Positions 16,018 to 28,300 of a stretch of DNA of 64,000 bases are shown here, piece after piece. This DNA is from CAWBFD01 sp963788115 (GTDB lineage: Bacteria; Actinomycetota; Thermoleophilia; Solirubrobacterales; 70-9), in assembly GCA_963788115.1 (NCBI GenBank), contig CAWBFD010000004.1, positions 806,001 to 870,000 of the forward strand, read 5' to 3'. The notes under the pieces were generated by a model, which was not told the origin of the DNA, did no database searches, and was given only the letters and a program-made list of their open reading frames with translations. Positions within the stretch are counted from its first letter, which is position 1; each line of letters begins with the position of its first letter. A program made the position numbers and the translations under genes.

Positions 16018-17442
16018 ATGCCCTCCGCGCCCACCAAATCTCCGCTCGTGGACACCGCCTCCCCAGAAGAGCGCGCAGCCGCCGGCAAGGCGGCGCGGGA
16101 GAAGGTTCCGCGCTCGAGCCACGCGGAATGGAAGCCGCCAGCGCGCCGGCGAGATCCGGTCAAGGTGCTCGAGGACCAGGCGAAGAGCCGCGTCCCGGAG
16201 CTCGTGCCGATCCGCTACGGGCGGATGCTGGCCTCGCCGTTCACGTTCTTTCGTGGCGCGGCGGCGATCATGGCGATGGACCTGGCGAAGACCCCCCAGT
16301 CCGGGCTGCATGTCCAGGCATGCGGCGATGCCCACCTCTCGAACTTCGGTGTCTTCGCCGCACCCGATCGCAGTCTGGTGTTGGACGTCAACGACTTCGA
16401 CGAGACCCTTCCGGGACCCTGGGAGTGGGACGTCAAGCGTCTCGCAGCGAGCTTCGCGATCGCCGGGCGCGACCGCGACTTCACCCCGAAGGAGACCCGC
16501 GCCGCGGTCCTCCGCACGGTCCGCTCCTACCGTGAGGCGATGCGCGAGTTCGCCGCGATGCACAACCTCGACGTCTGGTACGCGCGCCTCGACGTCAACA
16601 CCCTCATCGCCGACCTGGCCAAGGTCGCCGACCGCAAGCAGATGAAGGTGGTGCACAAGAACGTGGCGAAGGCCGGAAAGAAGAACAGCATGAAGGCCTT
16701 CGATCGCCTCGTCCGGGTGGTCGACGGCGAGCCGCGGATCATCAGCGATCCGCCGCTGCTGGTCCCCGCCCGGGAGCTCGTCTCCGAGGATCAGCGCCAT
16801 GAGCTCGAGGAGCGGATCCTCGAGATGCTCGGCCGTTACCGCGAGAGTCTCAAGGGAGACCGCCGCCACCTCTTCGACGGCTACCGGTTCGTCGAGATGG
16901 CGCGCAAGGTGGTCGGGGTCGGCAGCGTCGGAACGCGCGCCTGGGTGCTGCTGATGATGGGCCGCGACGGACAGGACCCGCTCTTCTTGCAGGCCAAGGA
17001 GGCCGAGGCCTCGGTGTTCGAGCCCTACGTCGGCGAGAGCGAGTTCGGAAATCACGGCGAGCGGGTGGTCGAGGGCCAGTGGCTGATGCAGGCCGCGAGC
17101 GACATTCTCCTGGGGTGGCTTCCGGCGCTCGGGATGGACGGCCAAGATCGGGACTTCTACGTCCGCCAGCTCTGGGACGGGAAGCGGTCGGTCGAGATCG
17201 AGACCCTGCCGCCCGAGGGGCTGGCGGTCTACGGACGGGTCTGCGGCTGGACGCTGGCCCGAGCTCACGCACGATCCGGCGACCGGATCGCGATCGGGTC
17301 CTACCTCGGCAAAGGCGACACGTTCGATCGGGCGATCGCCGAGTTCTCGGAGCGCTATGCGGACCAGAACGAGCTCGACTACGGCGCCTTGGCCGACGCC
17401 GCCAAGTCGGGCCGCATCGAGGTGGAGACGGACCTCGACTAG
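16018..17442 (+). CDS. DUF2252 family protein
   Basis: A 474-residue DUF2252 protein of normal length. Family markers: RYGRMLASPFTFFRGAAAIM, CGDAHLSNFGVF and DVNDFDETLPGPWEWD, which resemble the catalytic loops (HxxN, D-F-D) of aminoglycoside phosphotransferase-fold kinases. C-terminal QLWDGKRSVEIE and GYLGKGDTFD-like segments are also typical. The kinase-like motifs suggest phosphotransfer, but no substrate is established. No signal peptide. Divergent from the CDF exporter. Confidence 0.88.
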   Translation: MPSAPTKSPLVDTASPEERAAAGKAAREKVPRSSHAEWKPPARRRDPVKVLEDQAKSRVPELVPIRYGRMLASPFTFFRGAAAIMAMDLAKTPQSGLHVQACGDAHLSNFGVFAAPDRSLVLDVNDFDETLPGPWEWDVKRLAASFAIAGRDRDFTPKETRAAVLRTVRSYREAMREFAAMHNLDVWYARLDVNTLIADLAKVADRKQMKVVHKNVAKAGKKNSMKAFDRLVRVVDGEPRIISDPPLLVPARELVSEDQRHELEERILEMLGRYRESLKGDRRHLFDGYRFVEMARKVVGVGSVGTRAWVLLMMGRDGQDPLFLQAKEAEASVFEPYVGESEFGNHGERVVEGQWLMQAASDILLGWLPALGMDGQDRDFYVRQLWDGKRSVEIETLPPEGLAVYGRVCGWTLARAHARSGDRIAIGSYLGKGDTFDRAIAEFSERYADQNELDYGALADAAKSGRIEVETDLD

Positions 17443-17551
17443 AGGACGTCAGCCCGGGGCCGCGGTCGCAGATCCCCGTCAACGTCTGGGGGGATGCGGG
17501 ATAGCGACCCGGGAACTTCCGCGGTGGTTCGCGGGTGTACCTCGTGGCGGC

Positions 17552-18286
17552 TCAGGCGTCGACCCCGCGCACACGGAACCGGCGCCACCGCGCGTCCAGG
17601 CCCTGCCCGTCGAGCGAGCGGACATCCCGCTCGGGAAGCATCGTCCAGATCCCGAACCCGATCCGAGCGCGTTCGGGGATCAAGGTGTGGGCCTCATAGA
17701 CCTTGCGGCCGTCGACGCGCCAGGCCGCGGTCGATCCGCTCCGGTCGAGCGTGATCTCGCACGCGCGAAGCCGGGTGAAGTCGTCGTCGAAGTCCTCGTA
17801 CGGCGACTCGACCACGTGGTAGAACGGCTCGCCCGCTCCGCCGCCGAACACGCCCACCTGCTCGTGCATCGCGAACACGCGGGTGGAGGTGCCGTCGACG
17901 GCGAACACGCGCTTGCTCACATCGAGGTCGAAGACGTGGAAGGCGGCCATTCCCCGGCGGTAGTCCGCCGGTTCCCCGCCGATGTTCCTGACCGCCATGT
18001 CGACGGCGAAGGTCGCGGGCCGATCCGCCGGCAGCTCGAACCGGCGCGTCGAGAAGATGAGGTACTTGGCGCTGTGGGCCAGCGAGAAGCGCGGGATCGT
18101 CACTCGCACCTCGCCCTCGCCGACGGCAAGCTCCGCGTTGGGGTCCAGGGGGATGTGCTCGCCGCCCGTCGGGAGCGGGAGGCGCGCCGGGCTCCAGCGC
18201 GCAGGGTCGAGGTCCGGCCCCCTGAGCTCGTCGTAGGTGACGAAGCCGTCGCGGGCGGCGGCCGGGACCTGTGTCTCAGGCGTCAC
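17552..18286 (-). CDS. Conserved hypothetical beta-sandwich protein (possibly DUF6081)
   Basis: A 244-residue soluble protein. It shows a concanavalin-like strand pattern (ATFAVDMAVRNIGGEP, AAFHVFDLDVSKRVFAVDG, AWRVDGRKVYEAHTLIP, RIGFGIWTMLPERD). No signal peptide. It may belong to the DUF6081 family, recalled from pattern rather than searched. No catalytic residues assigned. It reads in the same direction as the sigma gene but is separated by about 110 bases. Confidence 0.6.
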   Translation of the reverse strand: MTPETQVPAAARDGFVTYDELRGPDLDPARWSPARLPLPTGGEHIPLDPNAELAVGEGEVRVTIPRFSLAHSAKYLIFSTRRFELPADRPATFAVDMAVRNIGGEPADYRRGMAAFHVFDLDVSKRVFAVDGTSTRVFAMHEQVGVFGGGAGEPFYHVVESPYEDFDDDFTRLRACEITLDRSGSTAAWRVDGRKVYEAHTLIPERARIGFGIWTMLPERDVRSLDGQGLDARWRRFRVRGVDA

Positions 18287-18400
18287 GGCTATGGCTCCTT
18301 TCCCCGCTGCTCGTCCGAAGGCCGGCCCGAGCGCGGGCGGATGGATTGCATCTGGTCCTAAGACCCGTGGTCTGACGCTTTTGTGACCGCGGCCCTGGCG

Positions 18401-19276
18401 TCAGTCGTCGAGGATCGTCAGGTCGAGCTTGCGGAGGCGGGCGGGGTCGGCGAGCCAGTCCATCTCGACGATTCTTCCGCGTCGTACCGTGAACCCTCCG
18501 ACCGAGAAGGGCTGGCCGTCCCGCGTCGTGACCACTCCCACCGCGCCGTTGATGAGCGCCGGCTTCATGACGAGCCCGAGCTGCTCATAGAACATAGCCT
18601 GGCCAATGACCGCGGCCGCCCCCCGGACTTCGCGCGATCCGGCTGCGCCAAGGTCGGCTCTCAGGACGACATCGGGATCGAGAACCGCGACCAATCGGTC
18701 GAAGTCCCCGTCGCGCGCGGCCGCGAGGAAGGCCTCGACGACCTCTCGCTGAGCGTCCAGGTCGGCGTCGGGGACGGTGCTCTCAGCCCGCACACGGCGA
18801 CGAGCGCGGCTTGCCAGCTGGCGGGCCGCCTCGGGGGAGCGGTCGACGATCGGCGCGATCTCGTCGAAGGGCACGGCGAAGATGTCGTGGAGCACGAACG
18901 CGAGCCGCTCGGCGGGGCTCAGCGTCTCGAGCACGACGAGCAGCGCGAGACCGACGGAGTCGGCCACCAGCGCCTCGTGCTCGGGGTCGGTCCCATCGGC
19001 GCGGTCGACGATCGGCTCGGGCACGTGCACGCCGAGCGGCTGCTCGCGCCGCGATTTGCGTGAGCGCAGCATGTTCAGCGACACGCGCCCGACGACGGTC
19101 GTCAGCCATCCACCGAGGTTCTCGATCTCGCTCGCGTCGCTGCGGCTGAGCCGCAGCCAGGCTTCCTGGACAGCGTCGTCCGCCTCGCTCAGCGAGCCGA
19201 GCATCCGGTAGGCCACCGCCCGCAGATGAGCCCGGTGCTCCTCGAATCGCTCCGCCAGCCAGTCACGCTCATCCAT
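18401..19276 (-). CDS. sigJ: ECF41-type RNA polymerase sigma factor (SigJ-like)
   Basis: A 291-residue sigma factor: region 2 with YRMLGSLSEADDAVQEAWLRL, region 4 with LSPAERLAFVLHDIFAVPFDEIA and SPEAARQLASRARRRV, joined by the HVPEP variant of the ECF41 WLPEP motif. A C-terminal SnoaL-like domain (EVVEAFLAAARDGDFDRLVAVLDPDV) is diagnostic; in ECF41 it acts as a built-in modulator instead of an anti-sigma factor. Its divergent neighbour is an epimerase, the classic ECF41 partner class (carboxymuconolactone decarboxylase, oxidoreductase or epimerase). Paired promoter-like motifs lie between them. Confidence 0.93.
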   Translation of the reverse strand: MDERDWLAERFEEHRAHLRAVAYRMLGSLSEADDAVQEAWLRLSRSDASEIENLGGWLTTVVGRVSLNMLRSRKSRREQPLGVHVPEPIVDRADGTDPEHEALVADSVGLALLVVLETLSPAERLAFVLHDIFAVPFDEIAPIVDRSPEAARQLASRARRRVRAESTVPDADLDAQREVVEAFLAAARDGDFDRLVAVLDPDVVLRADLGAAGSREVRGAAAVIGQAMFYEQLGLVMKPALINGAVGVVTTRDGQPFSVGGFTVRRGRIVEMDWLADPARLRKLDLTILDD

Positions 19277-19277
19277 C

Positions 19278-19304
19278 GGTCACGTTCCTCCGTCGCGTTG
19301 GGTC
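19278..19304 (+). promoter_or_regulatory. ECF41-like promoter of the epimerase gene
   Basis: GGTCACG (19278-19284), 16 bases, GGTC (19301-19304). It closely resembles the TGTCACA...CGTC pattern reported for ECF41 and points to the epimerase start at 19354. Confidence 0.55.
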
Positions 19305-19313
19305 ATAGCACTA

Positions 19314-19340
19314 GACCCCCGAAATCGAGTCCATGTGACC
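19314..19340 (-). promoter_or_regulatory. ECF41-like autoregulatory promoter of sigJ
   Basis: On the minus strand GGTCACA (19340-19334), 16 bases, GGTC (19317-19314), the same spacing as the plus-strand copy, leading to the sigma gene start at 19276. Confidence 0.55.
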
Positions 19341-19353
19341 GAGAGGAGACGTC

Positions 19354-20337
19354 ATGCGAGTCTTCGTTGCAGGAACTAGCGGGGCGATCGGCACCCGGCT
19401 CGTCCCCCAGCTGATCGACGCAGGGCACGAGGTGATCGGCACCGCCAGATCAGCCGGCAGCGCCGAGCGCGTGCGGGCGCTCGGGGCGAAGCCCGTCGCG
19501 CTCGACCTGCTCGACGCGCGCGCCGTTCGCCAGGCCGTCCTCGCTTCCGAGCCGGAGGCGATCGTCCATGAGGCGACCGCGCTGGCGGATCTGCGCGACC
19601 TCAAGCACTTCGACCGCAGCTTCGCGCAGACCAACCGGCTTCGGACGGAGGGCACCGACGCGCTGCTGGCCGCCGCGCGCGAGGCCGGCGTGCGCCGCTT
19701 CGTCGCCCAGAGCTTCGCGACCTATGGGCGGTACGCGCGTGAGGGTGGGCCGGTCAAGACCGAGGACGATCTGTCCGATCCCACGCCGGTGCCGGCCATG
19801 CGCGAGACCTTCGCCGCGATCCGCCACCTTGACCAGGCCGTCACCGAGGCCGGCGGGATCGCGCTTCGCTACGGGGCCTTCTACGGCGCATCCAACGACG
19901 GGCTGGTCGAGCCGGTGCGCAAGCGGCAGTTCCCGATCGTCGGCGACGGCGGCGGGGTCTGGTCATTCGTCCACCTCGACGACGCCGCCGCGGCGACCGT
20001 GCTCGCGCTCGAACACGACGGTGCCGGCATCTACAACGTCGTCGACGACGAGCCCGCCCCGGTGCGCGAGTGGCTCCCGGTGCTCGCGCAGGTGCTCGGC
20101 GCCAAGCCGCCACGCCGCTTTCCCCGCTGGCTCGCGCGCGTGCTCGCGGGCGAGGCGGTGGTGATGATGGAAACCGAGTCCCGCGGCGCCTCGAACGCGA
20201 AGGCCAAGCGCGAGCTGGGCTGGGAGCTTCGCTACCCGAGCTGGCGCCAGGGCTTCGTCGCCGCATACGCGGCGGCCGCGCCGTCGGCTGGCGGCCAACG
20301 GCATCGCGCGGCCAGAGCGAGCCACTCACACACCTAA
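19354..20337 (+). CDS. NAD(P)-dependent epimerase/reductase, ECF41 partner
   Basis: A 327-residue extended SDR. Rossmann motif VAGTSGAIGTRLVPQL at residues 4-19 (TGxxGxxG variant), DLLDARAV acidic turn, and a later FVAQSFATYGRY with Tyr in place of the canonical YxxxK, so the active site may be atypical. A C-terminal substrate region ends at WRQGFVAAYA. ATG 19354 with GAGAGGAGA upstream. The pairing with ECF41 implies the sigma factor activates this gene; the physiological reaction is unknown. Confidence 0.88.
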   Translation: MRVFVAGTSGAIGTRLVPQLIDAGHEVIGTARSAGSAERVRALGAKPVALDLLDARAVRQAVLASEPEAIVHEATALADLRDLKHFDRSFAQTNRLRTEGTDALLAAAREAGVRRFVAQSFATYGRYAREGGPVKTEDDLSDPTPVPAMRETFAAIRHLDQAVTEAGGIALRYGAFYGASNDGLVEPVRKRQFPIVGDGGGVWSFVHLDDAAAATVLALEHDGAGIYNVVDDEPAPVREWLPVLAQVLGAKPPRRFPRWLARVLAGEAVVMMETESRGASNAKAKRELGWELRYPSWRQGFVAAYAAAAPSAGGQRHRAARASHSHT

Positions 20338-20362
20338 GCGCCTCCCGGCGGGAGGGCCTCGG

Positions 20363-22753
<2,391 letters not shown>

Positions 22754-22772
22754 CGTGTCTCCATCCGTTGCG

Positions 22773-23225
22773 TCAGGCTAACCAGCGGCCATCGCGCATC
22801 AGCTCGCGGTCGGGCAGCTCGTTCACCTCGCGCCAGGCCTGGATGCGGCGCGGGGAGATGCGGAACCAGCGGTACGGCGTGGCCAGCGCACGCGGGTCGA
22901 AGCCGGCGCGCGCGGCAAACCGGTCACCCCGCTGCTGCGGCACCGCGTCGATCTCGAGGACCTCGACTTCGCCATCGATCATGGACACGTCGCGCGTGTG
23001 GCCCAGCCCCAGCCGACCGGTCCGCGTGGCGGCGAGGTTCCTGCCGGTCGGGCTGTCCGTCGGCGTGGCCACCAGCAGCGCCTCGCCGTCCCAGTCGAAG
23101 GACAGCGGCACCAGATGCGGCGCACCGTTCGCCGAGGCACTGGCCACCCAGACATCGACGTCGTGGGTGAGCCGATGCTCCGTGTCGCGACGACGCTGAG
23201 CGCGGGAGCGGGGGTCGGCACTCAT
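22773..23225 (-). CDS. Pyridoxamine-5'-phosphate-oxidase-fold protein (F420 or FMN)
   Basis: A 150-residue split-barrel protein: VWVASASANGAPHLVPLSFDWDGEALLVATPTDS, NLAATRTGRLGLGHTRDVSMIDGEVEV, and a C-terminal YRWFRISPRRIQAWRE. This resembles actinobacterial PNPOx-like F420-binding proteins. Start ATG 23225 overlaps the stop of the VOC gene (ATGA), and it ends 19 bases before the UvrA-like gene. The shared operon with a UvrA-like ATPase and VOC protein under MarR control suggests xenobiotic response. Confidence 0.85.
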   Translation of the reverse strand: MSADPRSRAQRRRDTEHRLTHDVDVWVASASANGAPHLVPLSFDWDGEALLVATPTDSPTGRNLAATRTGRLGLGHTRDVSMIDGEVEVLEIDAVPQQRGDRFAARAGFDPRALATPYRWFRISPRRIQAWREVNELPDRELMRDGRWLA

Positions 23226-23578
23226 CGGTCCTGGAGCAGCCCGAGGACGTTACCGTCGGGGTCGGTGACGGTGGCCACCAGGCGGCCGCCACCGACGTCG
23301 TGCGCGGGTTCCTTCACGGTGGCACCCGCGGCGGTCACCTCGGCCAGCTTCGCCTGGATGTCCGGCACGTGCCAGTAGGCCACCGGCGAGGTCATGCCCT
23401 GCGGTCCACCGCCCGGCACCAACCCGATGTGCTGGCCCTCGGCCTCGAAGCCGAGGTAGTAGGACCCGTCGGTCTGCGGCGGGACGCCGAGCAGGGCGGC
23501 GTACACCGCCTTGGCCGCCGTCAGGTCGGACACGGGATGCAGCACGGTCTTGATTCCCTGGGTGGAAGAGCCGGTCAT
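23222..23578 (-). CDS. VOC-family protein
   Basis: A 118-residue glyoxalase-like protein: IKTVLHPVSDLTAAKAVYAALLG, YYLGFEAEGQHIGLVPGG, DIQAKLAEVTAAGATV and VTDPDGNVLGLLQ. ATG 23578 is chosen because CAGGAGTG precedes it; a longer in-frame reading runs into the AT-rich promoter. Metal ligands are plausible at His in VLHPV and QHIGLVP, but the last Glu is absent (LLQDR). First gene of the three-gene operon. Confidence 0.88.
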   Translation of the reverse strand: MTGSSTQGIKTVLHPVSDLTAAKAVYAALLGVPPQTDGSYYLGFEAEGQHIGLVPGGGPQGMTSPVAYWHVPDIQAKLAEVTAAGATVKEPAHDVGGGRLVATVTDPDGNVLGLLQDR

Positions 23579-23626
23579 GGTCACTCCTGAATTCGTCGTG
23601 ATGATGTCTCTCGTCAATAATTTATA

Positions 23627-23660
23627 GCACAAATCATTGCTCGGCGCGGAGTAATTGTGC
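23627..23660. promoter_or_regulatory. AT-rich divergent promoter with GCACAA/TTGTGC inverted repeat
   Basis: GCACAAAT and AATTGTGC flank 18 bases between the VOC operon and the MarR gene. The stretch 23610-23665 is the most AT-rich in this part of the window. The likely MarR site. Confidence 0.45.
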
Positions 23661-23673
23661 AAGAATCTTTCAC

Positions 23674-24150
23674 ATGGCAACGAGCCCTACCACCGACGAA
23701 GCGGTCAGGGAGTTCGCCGGCCAGCTGTTCTTCCGGCTCTGGCGGGTGTCGCATACGCGCACTGCGGAGGCGCTCGAGTCGCTTGGTCTAACGACGGCGC
23801 TCTTCGCGCTTCTGAATGTCCTCGGCACCCGCGAGGGAGAGATTCAGCAGGAGCTCGGCTCGGCGATGGGCGTCGATCCCAGCACGATGGTTTCGTTGAT
23901 CGATCAGCTCGAGACCGCAGGACTGGCCAAGCGCCGGCCCCGACCAACGGATCGCCGCGCCCGCGAGGTTGTAATCACACCCAAGGGCCGCCGGGTCCTG
24001 GAGCAGGCGCGGCGGTTGGCGATGCAGGTGGAAGACGACGTGTTGCGCGGGCTCAGCCCGGCTGAGCGTCGCCGCATGCTGGCGCTTATTCGGCGCGCCG
24101 TCGACTCAGCGCCGCCGCAATCGCCATGGACCGCTGACGAAGACGACTAG
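23674..24150 (+). CDS. MarR-family transcriptional regulator
   Basis: A 158-residue MarR protein: GLTTALFALLNVLG, the winged helix GSAMGVDPSTMVSLIDQLETAGLAKRRPRPTDRRAREVVITPKG (DxR-x-R wing), and a C-terminal dimerisation helix. Divergent from the VOC-PNPOx-UvrA operon, 96 bases apart; it most likely represses that operon and itself, releasing on binding an aromatic ligand (inference from family). Confidence 0.93.
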   Translation: MATSPTTDEAVREFAGQLFFRLWRVSHTRTAEALESLGLTTALFALLNVLGTREGEIQQELGSAMGVDPSTMVSLIDQLETAGLAKRRPRPTDRRAREVVITPKGRRVLEQARRLAMQVEDDVLRGLSPAERRRMLALIRRAVDSAPPQSPWTADEDD

Positions 24151-24152
24151 CG

Positions 24153-24542
24153 TCAGGCCGGCGGCATCTCGTCGAACTGGGGCGCGTCGTCGCCGATCTG
24201 GTGCCACTTGGCCTTGTATGCGACCTGCTGGTGAAAGCTCGGTTCGAGATCGAGGTCGCTCATCAGTCCGGCGGCGACGAAATACACCGCACCGAGGTCG
24301 TCGTAGAGGCTGGATCCGCAGGTGCTGCAGAAGTTGCGGGGCGCGAGCTCGCTCTCGTAGCGCGTGACCAGGTCCTCGCCCTTGGTGAACCTGAAGTTCT
24401 CCTTGGCCACGACCACCCCCGCAAGGCTCGAGCCCGTCCAATGCTGGCAGCGAGTGCAATGGCAGTAACCCAGCGCCTGGGGATCTTGAACCTCGTAGTC
24501 CACGCTGCCGCACAAGCAAGTTCCGTTGAGCACTTCAGACAT
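24153..24542 (-). CDS. GFA/CENP-V-type zinc protein
   Basis: A 129-residue protein with the Gfa/Mss4-like zinc fold: NGTCLCGSVDYEV, GYCHCTRCQHWTGSSL and NFCSTCGSSLY, giving the usual seven cysteines for one or two Zn ions. The ATG at 24542 with AAGGGG upstream is the natural start. The family includes glutathione-dependent formaldehyde-activating enzyme, but actinobacteria lack glutathione, so another thiol adduct or structural role is more likely. Convergent with the MarR gene with two bases between stops. Confidence 0.88.
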   Translation of the reverse strand: MSEVLNGTCLCGSVDYEVQDPQALGYCHCTRCQHWTGSSLAGVVVAKENFRFTKGEDLVTRYESELAPRNFCSTCGSSLYDDLGAVYFVAAGLMSDLDLEPSFHQQVAYKAKWHQIGDDAPQFDEMPPA

Positions 24543-24783
24543 CTGGACCCCTTCTCGAGTTGGCTTTGGACGATCCGCGGCCCACGCTACCACCGGCAGG
24601 CCGACGCCGGGGGCAGTCACGAGGTGTCCTGGAATGCTGCGGGAACGATCTGAGCGGGAGCTCCTCCCGGCCGCTCACGCTCCAAGAATCGCAGACGCGC
24701 CCAATGAGAGCGCGCGTCATGGGCGAGGCCTCGTTGGTACGCGGCCGCCGATTGGCCGCAAGGACTGGAGTAGGGTGGCACGG

Positions 24784-25206
24784 GTGAAGATCACCAGGGC
24801 GTTGAAGATGGCGGTGATGCCCTGGGGCGTCGGCAGGATGCTCCGCGAAGAGCAGGAAGAGTTGGCCCGTTACGGCGAACTCACGGTCCCTGGACAGGCT
24901 TCAGTGACGCTGCCAGAGGGCAAGGTGGTCGTCAGCTACCGAGAGTCGATCAGGCCCGGCGTAAGCGGCAACGAAGAGATCGCCTTGAGCGCGCCGGCTT
25001 CCCTGGAAGTTGAGATCCGGCCGGCCGGAGGTGGCGAGCCACTGGAGCTGGGGACGACGATCGGGGATTCGACCACCGTCACCAAGGGGGACCCGCCTTG
25101 GGCGACGACGAAGGTTGGAACGGTGCGAGCGCAGTCGGGTCAGTACCTGGTGTCGGCTCGGGCGGATCAGCAGGATCTGGTCGAGCCGGCGGTCTTGCTT
25201 GGCTGA
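24784..25206 (+). CDS. Conserved hypothetical protein
   Basis: A 140-residue soluble, strand-rich protein: QASVTLPEGKVVVSYRESI, ASLEVEIRPAGGGEPLELG, VRAQSGQYLVSARAD. The alternation suggests a small beta-sandwich. Start GTG 24784 chosen because upstream in-frame sequence is unlike protein; the ribosome site (GGGTGG) is weak. I do not recognise the family. The 136 bases after it up to 25343 hold nothing recognisable. Confidence 0.6.
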   Translation: MKITRALKMAVMPWGVGRMLREEQEELARYGELTVPGQASVTLPEGKVVVSYRESIRPGVSGNEEIALSAPASLEVEIRPAGGGEPLELGTTIGDSTTVTKGDPPWATTKVGTVRAQSGQYLVSARADQQDLVEPAVLLG

Positions 25207-25342
25207 GGCCGAGGCTCAGCGCGACCACTGTAGGTAGGCCGCCGGTCCTTCTCGAGCTGAGCGCGAACCGGCTAGAAGCTCCCCGAGATCGGCAAGAGGA
25301 TGTCGCTAGGCGCCCCGTGCGAGGGCCGAGCGGTTGAGGGTG

Positions 25343-28300
25343 TCAGCCGGACGGGCAAACCGAGACGTAGTCGTGCTCCGGCACGATCTCCTCCCACTGC
25401 TCGGGGGTGAGGCCCCCGCCCGTGACCGTGCAGGCATGGCGCATCCAGGCCTCCGGAGCGGTGTCGAAGCTGATGCCGGCGCCGCGGGTGGAGACCGCGA
25501 AGAGGCGCGAGCCGTCGGGGCTCAGGGCGGCGGAGGCGAAGGTGTTGGGCTTCACGGGCACCGAACCGAGCGGCTGTTGGGTCACCACGTCCCAGAGCCT
25601 TACCGTGCCGTCGGCGCTCGCGGTCGCCAGCATGCGACCGTCCGGTGAGAAGTCCACGTAGGTGATCCGATCGGCGTGGCCCTCGAGCGGGCGGCCAACT
25701 GGCTCCCAGCTCTCGGTGGAGTAGAGCCGGCCGGTGCCTTCGAACTCCCCCACTGCGAGCAGGCTCCCGTCGGGTGAGAAGGCGACCGAGCGCGAGACGC
25801 CCGGGGCCGGAAGCCGCTCAACGAGCCTGGCGCTGCGCGCGTCGCGGATCTCGGTGCCACGCTCGATCGTTGTCGCGGCAGCGATCAGCCTGCCGTCGGG
25901 GCTGAAGGCGAGCGAGGCCGCCGGTGTCTCGCTGCGGAACGCCGTGAGCTCACGCCGGCGCACGTTCCAGACCCGCAGCCGGGGGTGCTCGCCCCCCTCC
26001 TCGGCCGCGGCGAGCAGCCTCCCGTCAGGGGAGAAGGCGAGCGCCTGCGAGTCGGCCCGCAGCCCGCGCAGCTCGCCCGCCGGAGCGAGCGTCCGGGCGT
26101 GCCAGAGGGTGACCTCGCCGTCCTCGCCGGCGACGGCGAGCAGGCGCCCGTCGGGGCTGAAGGCGACCGCGGCGGCGACCCCGTCCAGCGCCTGCAGGCT
26201 GGCGCGGCGGCGCAGCGTTCGGGTATCGATCAGGTCGACGGTGCCCTCCCTGTGCGTGAGGGCGAGCGTCTTCCCATCGGGGCTGAGCGCCAGCCCTCGC
26301 GGGGTGCCGTCGTTTCCGAAGGGCGGGTCGACCGGGAAGGACCGTAGGAGTCGTCGATTGCCCGACAGGTCCCAGAGGATCGCGCGGCCATCGTTCGCAG
26401 AGCTGTAGAGCGTGCGCCCGTCCGGCGAGACCGCGAGTCCATACACCCCGCCGCTGTGGGCGGAGAGTTCCTCGCTGATCTCGGCGTCGGCGACGTCCCA
26501 GACGATCACGCCTCCGCGGGCGTCGGAGCTCACGACCCTCCGCCCGTCGGGCGTGAACGCAAGCCTGTGAACGACCGCCTCGTGACTCTCCGCGAACCGA
26601 CGAACCCGTCCCGAGCGCAGGTTGACCGTGCGGACCGTGCCGTCCGTCGAGCCGAGCGCGAAGGCGCTTCCATCCGGGCTGAGGGTGCCGACCTCGTCAC
26701 CCACCGGATAGCGCCGCACCACGCGCAGCGTCCGCGCATCGACCTCCCACGTTTCGTCGTTGTGGTCGCTTGTGACGAAGACTCGCTGCCCGTCGGCCGC
26801 CGGGAACAGCCCATAGGGGGTGGCGCGGCCGACTCGCAGTGGCCGTCCCTCGATCTCGCCCGTCTTCACGTCGATCCTTCGCAGGGCGCTCGGCCCGCGG
26901 TCGGGGTCCTGCAGCACGACCAGGTCGCGACCGCCGGGCGGAAACGCGACGTTGGCGACGGTGTAGACGGACGAATCGTGGAACGGGGGCAACACGATGC
27001 GCGCCCTGCGCTCCTGGGTGCGGGGATCGATGAGGTCCACGAGCGCTCGGGGAGGCTCGGGGGGCTCGAGGCCGGTGACGGCGAGCGTTCTGCCGTCGGG
27101 GGAGAAGGTGAGCGTCTGTACGAGCCCGCCGCCCGGCCCATCGCCGAGCTGGTACTCGCCGAGCCGCCTGCGGCTTGATGCGTCGAAGATCGTGACCGTG
27201 CCGGCGGCGTCGCCGATCGCCAGCAGTCGTCCGTCGGGGCTGGCCGCCACTGCGTAGATCTCCGCATCCCCGGTGCCTCCCAAAACGCCGAGCACTGCCG
27301 GGCTACGCACCAGCACGGTGAGCAGGTTGCTGCGGGTGGCGATCGAGTCGTCGAGCGCGACACCTGCGCTGGCCAGCCGCACGGCGCGGTCGAGGGCGTC
27401 CTCGTTCAGCGCTTCGGCCCCCAGCCGTTGGGCGGCTTCGGCCCGGGCGGCAGTGCGCGCGCCCTGCCGCTCGGAGATCGCGATCAGCCCGGCGACCACG
27501 GCGGCGGCGAGCAGCACGCCGACGCCAACCAGCGAGGTCCGCAGGCGCCGGACGGCGCGTCGCTGGCGCTCCGCCTCGCGCTCGCTCGCCGCCCGGCTCT
27601 CGTCCAGGAACTCGCGCTCGAGCTCGTTCAGCTCCGGCTCGTGCTCGGCGGCCCAGTCGAGGGCCGCGGCGAGCCGGGCGCCGCGGTAGAGCTCGGCGGG
27701 ATCGCGCTCGGAGTCGCGCCACTCCCGGGCCGCACCGATCAAATGCTGGTGAAGGCGCCGGCCCTCGGCGTCGGCCTCGAGCCATCCGCGCAGGCGCGGC
27801 CACTCGCTGAGCAAAGACTCGTGGGCGACCTCGACCGCCTCCTCGTCGGCGGTCAGCAGGCGCGCCTCGGTGAGCACGGAGAGCGCCCGGGCGGCGTCGG
27901 GGTCGCGGTCGAGCTCGAGCTCGTCCAGCGCCACGCGGCGGCGAACGAACGCCTCCGGCTGCTCCTCATCGGCGCCGGCGAGGCGCAGCAGCATCGGCCG
28001 CGCCCGGCGCCGCTCGTCCTCGCTGAGGCGCTGGTAGGCGTCCTCGGCGAGGCGCGCGACCGCGCCCCGGACTCCGCCGGTTCGCTCATAGGCCGCGTAC
28101 CTGAGCGTCCGCCCGTCCCGTCGCTGCCAGAGCTCGACGAGGGCGGCGGAGAGCAGCGGCAGGCCGCCGGGCTCGCCCGCGACGTCGCCGACGAGCGCCG
28201 AGACGAGCCGTTGCTCCACCCGGAGCCCGGCCCGGCGCGCGGGCAGCTCGATCGCCCGGCGCAGCTCGTCGCGACGCATCGGCCCGACCAGGACCTGGTT

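Noticed and set aside
22773..23225. Naming the PNPOx-fold protein as PdxH
   Set aside because: It lacks the substrate-binding residues and dimer motif of pyridoxine oxidase and looks like an F420/FMN-binding relative.
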